From contig DWWN01000023.1 of the NCBI GenBank assembly GCA_019119685.1, forward strand, positions 1 to 62,699: DNA of 62,699 nucleotides, given 5' to 3'. Of this stretch, positions 1 through 6,089 are shown piece by piece; within the stretch, counting starts at the first letter, position 1, and every line of letters begins with the position of its first letter. The notes under the pieces were generated by a model, which was not told the origin of the DNA, did no database searches, and worked only from the letters and a program-made list of their open reading frames with translations. The DNA is from Candidatus Faecalibacterium faecigallinarum. Its GTDB lineage: Bacteria; Bacillota; Clostridia; Oscillospirales; Ruminococcaceae. Position numbers and translations under genes: made by a program.

Positions 1-73
1 GGTACAGCGCAGCCGCTGTCAGGGCCTGCCGGGTGATCGACGCGGGCAACCCAAGGCGCGGCAGCGCCTGTGA
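1..73. repeat. Degenerate intergenic repeat, copy 1
   Basis: The first 73 bases align imperfectly with the reverse complement of 4147-4221. Both share a run beginning GGTACAG and continuing through CAGGGCCTG, and both end in AGGCGCGGCAGCGCCTGT. No gene can be supported here: short open frames exist, but nothing recognisable. If a plus-strand gene ends in this piece, only its last few codons lie inside the window. Confidence 0.55.
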
Positions 74-88
74 CGGACACAAAAAAGG

Positions 89-117
89 AACCGGGCGTGG
101 ATGTACGCCCGGTTTTT
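89..117 (+). terminator. Intrinsic terminator of an upstream plus-strand gene
   Basis: A 10-bp arm AACCGGGCGT pairs with ACGCCCGGTT across a 6-nt loop and is followed by a T-rich tail on the plus strand. It probably ends a transcription unit lying left of the window. It faces the penicillin-binding protein gene on the other strand. Confidence 0.75.
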
Positions 118-499
118 GTTTGGCCTGTACAGCGCATGCCGCCATGAGCCCCCGTACTGGGGGGCGCCGGGGGGAACTCCCCCGGCCCCTTCTTTTCCCC
201 CATTTCTTCGGGAAGAAATGGGGGCGCCCGCCGCGCAGGCGCGCCCCCGGGGGGCCCCGATAACAGCGGGCGATCACAGGTCACCCCTACATCGTCGGCC
301 CAAGCTGCGGATCATTCGCTTCCGCGTAAACGCGAAAGCTCATTCCCTCCGCTGGGCCTCCTCTCCCCACGACGACCACTCCGTTGGGTCGCCGCGGGGG
401 CCCCATTGGGTGCGCCGAGTCGTACCCCAGGGCACCTTCTCTTGCCCCGTTGGGGCAATTCACCTTGTCGCGCCCCACCGGGCATGCGTCGCACGGCAA
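118..499. repeat. Repeat-rich spacer with REP-like palindromes
   Basis: There is no credible gene in this stretch. It holds a near-perfect hairpin at 197-224 (13-bp arms around a GG loop, core ATTTCTTC/GAAGAAAT) that recurs at 5469-5494. At about 266-290 there is an inverted relative of the GTAGGGGCGACC repeats found at 3782-3910. Several G/C runs flank the palindromes. Such interspersed palindromes are typical of Flavonifractor/Oscillibacter-type genomes. Confidence 0.6.
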
Positions 500-1858
500 T
501 CAATACCCGTTGACCACCGCGTCCAGCACCTGGGCGGCCACGGAGCCGGCCACGTCGGCGCCGGAGCCGCCGTTCTCCACCAGCACCACGAAGGCGTAGG
601 GGGCGTCCTCATTGCGGAGGAATCCGGCGAACCAGGCGTGGGGGGACTTGCCGCCCCCTACCTCGGCGGTGCCGCTCTTGGCGCAGAGGTCCATGTTGGG
701 GAAGCGGGAGGAGCCGTATTGGTCGGTGACGTTGCGCCCCATCATGTCCGCCAGGGCCTCTGCGGTGTCGGAGGCGATCAGGGTGCCGGTATGGCTGGTA
801 AAGGAGGGCAGGGAGGGCAGGCCCAGGGCGTTCTCCGTTTTCAGGATCAGCTCGGGCACGGCGGCCCTGCCGCCGCCCCCGATGGCCCCCATGTACACCA
901 TGAGGGCGCAGGGGTTCACCAGGTCGTTGTACTGGCCCACGCCGGCCCAGCCCAGCTCGTTGGCGGTGAGGCCGTCCAGGTCGAAGGAACCGGCGGCGGT
1001 GCGGATGCCGTTCACCGAGTAGGAGGCGGTGAGCCCCGCTTTCTCCGTGTACCGGGCCAGCACGTCCTCCCCCAGCTCGTCGGCCAGGAGGGCGAACACC
1101 CCGTTGCAGGAGTTGGACAGGGCGGCGTAGATGTCCTGCTCCCCGTGGGCGTAGGGGCAGGTGACGGTGCCGTCCCCCACCGTGGTGGAGCCGGTGCACG
1201 TCCAGGTGCGGTCGTAGAGATCCGGGACGTTCTCGATGGCGGCGGCCAGGGTGACGGTCTTGTACACCGAGCCGGGGGTGAAGGTGCCGGAGAGGAAGCG
1301 GTTGAGGTACACGCCGTCGTACCGCTCGTCCCCATCCTGGATGTCGGGGGGATTGGCCGGGTCAAAGGAGGGGGCGGACACCATGCACAGGATCTCCCCC
1401 GTCTTGTAGTTGTACACCCCCACCGCCCCCTTGCGGCCGCCCAGGGCCTGGTAGGCGATGTAGTTGTACCGGGCGTCCAGGGTGAGGTAGAGGTCGTTGC
1501 CCTGGCCCAGGGGGGAGTAGGAGCCGGTGAGCAGGTTGTAGCCGGACAGCCTGTCGGCGAAGGCCACCAGGGCCCCGGTGCCGATGCGGCCCTCCGCGTC
1601 CCCCACGGCGTGAAGGGTGGCCTCCCGCACGGTGGCCCCGTCATAGTACCGGCGCTTCCCGTCCTCATCCACCCAGGTGAGCACATCCCCGTCCCGATCC
1701 AGCACCCGGCCGGTGGCGGGCTGCCCGCTGAACACCGGCAGGAAGGAGGCCCAGGAGGAGCCGTTGACCAGGAAGCGGCCCACGAACAGCACCGTGCCCG
1801 CCAGCAGGGCGCCGGCCAGGAGCAGGCAGAGCAGGGCCCGTTTTTCAATTTTCTTCAT
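500..1858 (-). CDS. pbpA: Class B penicillin-binding protein (peptidoglycan D,D-transpeptidase)
   Basis: This is a 452-residue transpeptidase that cross-links peptidoglycan outside the membrane. Residues ~8-30 form a single N-terminal membrane anchor after the basic start MKKIEKR. The three penicilloyl-transferase motifs are visible: SVYK (Ser197-Lys200, catalytic serine), SCN (250-252) and KSGT (394-397). It is short for a PBP2/PbpA, whose members are often 450-700 residues, and has no PASTA domain. The start at 1858 was chosen because the signal anchor follows directly; an upstream open stretch gives an improbable proline/glycine leader. Its start lies 14 bases inside the end of the upstream SEDS gene, so the two are probably translationally coupled and work as a polymerase-transpeptidase pair in elongation or division. 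Confidence 0.93.
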   Translation of the reverse strand: MKKIEKRALLCLLLAGALLAGTVLFVGRFLVNGSSWASFLPVFSGQPATGRVLDRDGDVLTWVDEDGKRRYYDGATVREATLHAVGDAEGRIGTGALVAFADRLSGYNLLTGSYSPLGQGNDLYLTLDARYNYIAYQALGGRKGAVGVYNYKTGEILCMVSAPSFDPANPPDIQDGDERYDGVYLNRFLSGTFTPGSVYKTVTLAAAIENVPDLYDRTWTCTGSTTVGDGTVTCPYAHGEQDIYAALSNSCNGVFALLADELGEDVLARYTEKAGLTASYSVNGIRTAAGSFDLDGLTANELGWAGVGQYNDLVNPCALMVYMGAIGGGGRAAVPELILKTENALGLPSLPSFTSHTGTLIASDTAEALADMMGRNVTDQYGSSRFPNMDLCAKSGTAEVGGGKSPHAWFAGFLRNEDAPYAFVVLVENGGSGADVAGSVAAQVLDAVVNGY

Positions 1859-3623
1859 AGTCCGCCTCCCATTCTTCCCCGGCCTGGGGGGCCAGGGCGG
1901 CGTTTTTCCGATCCTCCCGCCGGGAGGGCAGCCGGATGGCAAAGCTGGCGTTGGGCCGGGTGTCGGTGGCCTTCAAAAAGGCCAGCAGCCCCCAGGAGGA
2001 GATCATGGACGTGCCCCCGTTGGACACAAAGGGGAAGGTAACGCCGGTGAGAGGGAGGATATCCACCGCGCCGAACACGTTGAGGCAGGTCTGGAACACC
2101 ATCATGGAGGTGGCGGCGCAGGCGGCGATGACGTAGAAGGAGCTCCGCCCCGCCCGGCAGGCCCGGACGGCGAACACCGCCAGGGTGATGACCGAGCCCA
2201 CCGCCAGCAGGGCGATGATCAGCCCCCACTCCTCGCACAGCATGCCGAACACCAGGTCGGTGTCCCCGGCGGCCACGTTGTGGAGCCAGCCCTCGCCGGG
2301 GCCCACCCCCACCAGCCCGCCGGAGGCGGCGGAGGCCATGGTGCGGGTCTGCTGGTAGCCGCTGCCGGTGGAGGCGTTCTGCCAGGCATGGCCCCAGGTG
2401 GCGAAGCGGCGGAGGATGTAGGGCTTGAGGGAGAGCACGGTGAGCACGGCGAACACCCCGCCGCCGCAGATCAGGGCCAGGGTGGCCCAGTCGCCGGAGC
2501 GGAGGTAGGCGATCACCAGGAAGGTGACAAAGAAGATGGCGGCGGTGCCGAAGTCGCTCATCAGGGCCAGGCAGCCCAGGCATACGCCGGTGAGCAGGAT
2601 GAACAGCCCCAGGTTCCGCTTGTGGAAGAGCCGCTCCAGGGTGGCGGCCCCGGCGAAGATGTAGCAGATCTTCGCCAGCTCCGACGGCTGGACGGACACC
2701 CCCGCGATGGTGAGCCAGTTGGCCGCGCCGTACTGGGTGGGCACGCCGGGCAGCAGGGTGACCGCGGCCAGGGCGATGGCCGCCCCGGCCATGAGCCAGC
2801 GGATCTTTTTGGCACGATCCAGATCCCGCAGGAAGATGCCCAGCACCAGGAAGCCGGCCAAGCCCATGGCTACGCACAAAAACTGCTTGAGCAGCGCCCC
2901 GGTGTTGGAGGAGGCGGTGACCGCCAGGGACAGGGTGGACAGGAAGAAGGCGATGGTCTCCATCTCAAAGCCCACCTGCCGGCAGGCCCGCAGCACCAGG
3001 AAGTAGAGCCACATCACCCCCGTCAGCAGCAGGAAGGTCAGGGGGATCACCGCCGTGGCGTTCTCCCCCTCGCTGATGGTGAGCTGTACGGCGGTAAGCA
3101 CCTGGAAGACGGTGAGGAGGATCAGCCCCAGCCAGGGGGAAACGGGCCGGTAGGCACGCCGGCGCTGGCGGCGCTGGGCCTTCTCCTCGGGAGAGAGGGG
3201 GAGGAGCACCGTCTCCACGCCCCCCAGTCCGATCACGTCGCCGTACTGGACGGGGGCGGACTTCTCCACCGCCCTGCCGTTCACCGTCACGCCCCCCTTG
3301 GAGCCCAGGTCGTAGGCCGTCCAGGTGTCGTCCTCCCGGCGGATCAGGGCCGCGTGCTGCCGGGACACCACCGGGTAGTTGAGAATTACGTCGGAGTTGC
3401 CGCCCCGGCCCAGGATGTTCTCCCAGTGGGTCAGCGGCTCCTGGGCGCCGTTGGGCAGGGTCAGATAGGCCCACACCTCCGGCAGACAGGGTACCGTCAG
3501 CAGGGAGTGGATGGTCCGGATCAGAATCATCAGGGCCAGTATGGGGAACAAAAACCGCACCAGTGTGGTGAACCAGCCGCAAAACTGGGGGTTGTCCGTC
3601 AGCCACTGTAAGAGCAGATCCAC
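1845..3623 (-). CDS. FHA-domain SEDS peptidoglycan polymerase (FtsW/RodA/SpoVE family)
   Basis: The 592-residue protein has three parts: a membrane helix at about 21-45, a forkhead-associated domain at about 68-142, and a multi-pass SEDS domain from about 155 to the end. The FHA core is visible in GRGG (72-75) and SRQH (87-90), the phosphothreonine-reading residues. SEDS proteins polymerise lipid II into glycan strands together with a class B PBP, and that partner is encoded immediately downstream with a 14-base overlap. The GTG start at 3623 is chosen because GGAGG sits just upstream; the longer frame begins inside the promoter region. The fused FHA domain suggests control by a Ser/Thr kinase. 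That is inference, and no kinase is in the window. Confidence 0.93.
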   Translation of the reverse strand: MDLLLQWLTDNPQFCGWFTTLVRFLFPILALMILIRTIHSLLTVPCLPEVWAYLTLPNGAQEPLTHWENILGRGGNSDVILNYPVVSRQHAALIRREDDTWTAYDLGSKGGVTVNGRAVEKSAPVQYGDVIGLGGVETVLLPLSPEEKAQRRQRRRAYRPVSPWLGLILLTVFQVLTAVQLTISEGENATAVIPLTFLLLTGVMWLYFLVLRACRQVGFEMETIAFFLSTLSLAVTASSNTGALLKQFLCVAMGLAGFLVLGIFLRDLDRAKKIRWLMAGAAIALAAVTLLPGVPTQYGAANWLTIAGVSVQPSELAKICYIFAGAATLERLFHKRNLGLFILLTGVCLGCLALMSDFGTAAIFFVTFLVIAYLRSGDWATLALICGGGVFAVLTVLSLKPYILRRFATWGHAWQNASTGSGYQQTRTMASAASGGLVGVGPGEGWLHNVAAGDTDLVFGMLCEEWGLIIALLAVGSVITLAVFAVRACRAGRSSFYVIAACAATSMMVFQTCLNVFGAVDILPLTGVTFPFVSNGGTSMISSWGLLAFLKATDTRPNASFAIRLPSRREDRKNAALAPQAGEEWEADYEEN

Positions 3624-3656
3624 TTGTCCGCCTCCTTTCCGGGAAATTCGCAACCC

Positions 3657-3662
3657 AGTATA
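3657..3662 (-). promoter_or_regulatory. -10 box for the FHA-SEDS/PBP operon
   Basis: TATACT on the minus strand lies about 35 bases before the GTG start. The -35 region is poor because it falls on the edge of an intrinsic terminator hairpin at 3684-3710. Confidence 0.45.
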
Positions 3663-3683
3663 CCACAAATCCGGGCGGTAAAA

Positions 3684-3710
3684 AAGCGGAAGCCGGGCAG
3701 GCTTCCGCTT
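3684..3710 (-). terminator. Orphan terminator hairpin upstream of the SEDS gene
   Basis: AAGCGGAAGCC pairs perfectly with GGCTTCCGCTT around a 5-nt loop, and on the minus strand it is followed by six T residues. No minus-strand gene lies immediately upstream, because the next genes to the right run the other way. It therefore ends stray transcription from the repeat region, or insulates the SEDS promoter. Confidence 0.7.
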
Positions 3711-3781
3711 TCTTCATGAATTCTTTACATTTTCCAGCCATGTCGGGTGTACCTTTCCCATCCCCACGGGGAAAGGCATTC

Positions 3782-3910
3782 GTAGGGGCGACCTGCGGTC
3801 GCCCGTTCCGCGGGGGCGGATATCATCCGCCCGTTTTCCCCCGCAACTGCTGGCCCCGTGGGGCGCGACGACTCGGCGCGCCATCCGTAGGGGCGACCTG
3901 CGGTCACCCG
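3782..3910. repeat. Pair of GTAGGGGCGACC direct repeats
   Basis: The 24-base unit starting GTAGGGGCGACCTGCGGT occurs at 3782-3805 and 3887-3910 with one base difference. A diverged inverted copy lies at about 266-290. Each unit has internal dyad symmetry (GGGCGACC...GGTCGCCC). Between the copies is another palindrome, GGGCGGATATCATCCGCCC, whose relative recurs near 5595-5615. These are REP-like elements, not genes. Confidence 0.65.
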
Positions 3911-4321
3911 CCATTCGCCGGGGCACCCCCGGGGGGCGGGCCTGCGCGGCGGGCGCACCGCTTTTGCTGTCAAAAGCGGTGGGAAAACCACCAGGGCCCG
4001 CGTTTTTTGAGGTGGCTTCGCGTGGATTTTTATCGAAGGCGCCCCCGGCGCCTTCGACCCCGGACCCGGAGTCCATGGCGGCAGTGGGCTGTGATTGGCT
4101 GGCAAGAACCGGGTCGGCATCGCCGCCCGTTTCCTTGGGAAATTCGATACAGGCGCTGCCGCGCCTCGGGTGGCACGCATCTGGATTACCCCGCAGGCCC
4201 TGATGGCCGCTGCACTGTACCGAGTTGGCCCGCCGGGCCGCCGGCGGTGCCATGCCTCTGAGATGCCATGGCGGTTACAGGAGGTTGTCCGCCGGGCGCG
4301 GCGGTCCGGCTGCGTCCATCC
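3911..4321. repeat. Repeat-rich spacer containing the second copy of the window-start repeat
   Basis: No gene is supported here. A hairpin of CCGCTTTT/AAAAGCGG lies near 3957-3980. Positions 4147-4221 match the reverse complement of bases 1-73 with scattered mismatches and a 3-base gap. Open frames that cross this stretch are rich in Arg/Pro/Gly and change frame with the repeats, as expected of non-coding GC-rich DNA. Confidence 0.55.
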
Positions 4322-4351
4322 TTTACAATCCGCCTGTTCCGGCGGTATAAT
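4322..4351 (+). promoter_or_regulatory. Sigma-A promoter of yedF-DUF3343
   Basis: TTTACA and TATAAT are separated by 18 bases, 31 bases before the yedF start, with AGAAAGGA as the ribosome site in between. It is the clearest promoter in the left 6 kb. Confidence 0.7.
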
Positions 4352-4381
4352 GGCAGTACCAAAGAGAAAGGACGTGAGCCC

Positions 4382-4978
4382 ATGTCTCCCATCATCGACG
4401 CCCGGGGCAAGGCCTGCCCCACCCCCGTGATCATGGCAAAGAAAGCCATCTCTGCCGGAGAGAGCACCTTCACCGTCCTGGTGGACAACACCACGGCGGT
4501 GGAAAACCTGAAGCGCCTGGCGGCCAACCAGGGCTTTGACGCCGCCGTCACGGAACAGGGCGGTGCATTCCACCTGGCCTTTGTCCGCACCGGCTGCGCC
4601 GCCTGCGAGGAGGCGGTCAACGCCCCCCTGCCCGCCCCCGGCGGCGACTGGGCGGTATTTGTGGGCCGGGACATCATCGGTGACGGCGACCGGGAGCTGG
4701 GCACCAACCTGATGCGCATGTTCTTCTACACCCTCTCCCAGGGGGAGGACAAGCCGGGGGCGGTGCTCTTCATGAACGCCGGGGTGAAGCTGCCCACCCT
4801 GGACGAGCAGGTCGCGGAGCACCTGAAGGTCCTGTCCGCCGCCGGGGTGGAGATCCTGGTGTGCGGCACCTGCCTGAACTTCTACGGCCTCACCGACCGG
4901 CTCCGGGTGGGCACGGTGAGCAACATGTACGACATTGTCACCCGCATGCAGAAGGCGGGCAAGGTGGTCTCCCTGTAA
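4382..4978 (+). CDS. yedF: Sulfurtransferase-like selenium metabolism protein YedF
   Basis: A 198-residue two-domain protein. Residues 1-72 are a TusA-like fold with the signature DARGKACPTPV, where Cys12 would carry a persulfide or selenide. Residues ~90-198 are a DsrE/DsrF-like domain containing the pair CGTC (Cys at about 160 and 163). YedF proteins of this architecture travel with selenophosphate synthase and selenocysteine genes in Clostridia and are thought to traffic selenium, though the biochemistry is unproven. The start at 4382 follows a good ribosome site; the frame extends upstream without homology. Its TAA overlaps the ATG of the next gene (TAATG), so the two are translationally coupled. 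No selA, selB, selC or selD is in the window. Confidence 0.9.
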   Translation: MSPIIDARGKACPTPVIMAKKAISAGESTFTVLVDNTTAVENLKRLAANQGFDAAVTEQGGAFHLAFVRTGCAACEEAVNAPLPAPGGDWAVFVGRDIIGDGDRELGTNLMRMFFYTLSQGEDKPGAVLFMNAGVKLPTLDEQVAEHLKVLSAAGVEILVCGTCLNFYGLTDRLRVGTVSNMYDIVTRMQKAGKVVSL

Positions 4979-5238
4979 TGGACTACGGCGTGATCACCTT
5001 CACCTCCACCTACGGGGCCATCTACGCCCAGAAGGTGCTCCGCCCGGCGGCGGACGTGCTCACCATGCCGGTGCTGCGGGAGATCTCCCTGGGCTGCGGC
5101 ATCGCGGTGCGCTTCAAGCCAGAGGATCTGGACACCGTGCGCGCCGCCCTGGCCGCCTCCACCCTGAAGCCCGGCGAGTACGCCTTTTACGGCGTCACCG
5201 GCAGCGGCGGCGCTCTGCGGGCGGAGCGGCTGCCCTAG
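4978..5238 (+). CDS. DUF3343 protein, putative Se/S carrier
   Basis: An 86-residue cytosolic protein starting MDYGVITFTSTYGAIYAQ. It has a conserved CG dipeptide in ISLGCGIAVRF, the proposed carrier cysteine. The family (putative Se/S carrier protein-like) is repeatedly fused or adjacent to YedF and selD. It overlaps yedF by one base, which supports a joint role in handling reduced selenium or sulfur. The TAG stop at 5236-5238 is the first triplet of a MITE-like inverted repeat, so the original C-terminus may have been changed by insertion. Function is inferred from context only. Confidence 0.82.
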   Translation: MDYGVITFTSTYGAIYAQKVLRPAADVLTMPVLREISLGCGIAVRFKPEDLDTVRAALAASTLKPGEYAFYGVTGSGGALRAERLP

Positions 5239-5401
5239 GGCATGTTTGAAACATGTCAACATGCCCAATCGGCGGGCCTTTTGCCCCCTGGACGGCGCAT
5301 TTTTTCCTTGAAATCCGTCAGGATTTCTGCAAAAAAATTGCTTGCCAGCGGCCCAAAATTCCTCGCCGCTGGACATATCGCCAATTTTCAAACAAGCCCT
5401 A
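5236..5401. mobile_element. MITE-like 166-bp element with 16-bp terminal inverted repeats
   Basis: The ends TAGGGCATGTTTGAAA and TTTCAAACAAGCCCTA are inverted repeats with one mismatch. The interior is AT-richer and strongly structured: GAAATCC/GGATTTC forms a tight hairpin near 5309-5326, and CCAGCGG/CCGCTGG brackets about 5345-5371. It has no coding capacity of note. The left end supplies the stop codon of the DUF3343 gene. A non-autonomous transposable element is the simplest reading; a structured RNA is the alternative. Confidence 0.6.
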
Positions 5402-5439
5402 GCAAAAACGCCGCCGCGGCCGCCAGTGCAGTTCGGAGG

Positions 5440-5680
5440 CACAGCACCGATGGCGGCCCCTTCTTTCTCCCCATTTCTTCGGGAAGAAATGGGGGCCCCG
5501 GCCGGGCAGGCCCGCCCCCCGGGGGTACCCCGGCAAATAACGGCGGGGGCAAGCCCCCGCCCTACAGGCAGCCCAGCGGATAGAGGGACGGGCGGATGAT
5601 ATCCGCCCCTACAGGCCCCTGGCAGTTGTCGTACCGCCCCGCGGGCGGCGCGTCAAGGATGCCGCGCCCTACAGAAGGCC
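5440..5680. repeat. REP-like repeat cluster
   Basis: It contains the hairpin at 5469-5494 (CCCCATTTCTTC / GAAGAAATGGGG around GG), which also occurs at 197-224. It is followed by GCAGGCCCGCCCCCCGGGG and at least three short modules ending in CCCTACAG or CCCCTACAG (around 5565, 5610, 5670). These match the degenerate GTAGGGGC family in inverse orientation. No gene is supported between 5239 and 5726. Confidence 0.6.
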
Positions 5681-5726
5681 GGAAAGCCGCACCCGCCGGG
5701 GGATGTCCCGCCCCGCCGGCACGGGC

Positions 5727-5966
5727 TCAGAAGATCCAGCCCAGCAGGACGGAGAGGGCGAAGGCGGCGATGGCGGGCAGGAAGTTCTCCCACCGGGTGG
5801 GCTGATCCAGGATGGCCTTGATGAGCAGCACCACGCCGGCGACCCGCAGCAGCCAGGGCAGCAGGCCCAGCAGCAGCATCAGGGGCAGGCCGATGATGAG
5901 CAGCACCACGGGGATGGCCACCACGGCCACCAGGCAGATGATGCCGAGGGTAAACAGCGTCAGCAT
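5727..5966 (-). CDS. Small two-helix membrane protein of unknown function
   Basis: A 79-residue hydrophobic protein, MLTLFTLGIICLVAVV..., with two or three membrane segments (about 3-30, 33-50, 62-79) and a short polar loop DQPTRWEN. The start at 5966 is set by AAGGAGGAATTGCT directly upstream. The frame continues further up but runs into the purL terminator. I do not recognise the family. It stands alone between the repeat cluster and the purL terminator, on the same strand as purL but in a separate transcription unit. Confidence 0.7.
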   Translation of the reverse strand: MLTLFTLGIICLVAVVAIPVVLLIIGLPLMLLLGLLPWLLRVAGVVLLIKAILDQPTRWENFLPAIAAFALSVLLGWIF

Positions 5967-6043
5967 AGCAATTCCTCCTTTTGATGGATACAGCTTACCA
6001 CGCCCAGGTAAAACTGCCCTGAAGGAATCCTTAAAATCAGATA

Positions 6044-6082
6044 AAAAAATGTGGGACAGCCGCCGGCTGTCCCACATTTTTT
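6044..6082 (-). terminator. Terminator of the purine operon
   Basis: Two perfect 18-base arms (core ATGTGGGACAGCC / GGCTGTCCCACAT) enclose a 3-base loop, with runs of A and T on both sides so it works in both directions. It begins eight bases after the purL stop. Confidence 0.88.
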
Positions 6083-6089
6083 ATACTTG

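Noticed and set aside
101-2041. Long plus-strand open frame opposite the PBP gene
   Set aside because: Rich in Gly/Pro/Ala/His with no domain; it mirrors the GC-rich third positions of the real minus-strand gene. The same holds for 1677-3611, 6051-8303, 8379-9815, 25311-27155 (minus), 29369-31339 (minus), 43565-45826 (minus), 52902-55040 (minus) and 58425-60962 (minus).
3716-4261. Open frames on both strands across the 3.7-4.3 kb spacer
   Set aside because: They run through REP-like repeats, are Arg/Pro/Gly-rich and have no ribosome site or family resemblance.
5242-5583. 113-codon open frame after the DUF3343 gene
   Set aside because: It starts inside the MITE-like element and continues into REP repeats; translation is incidental.
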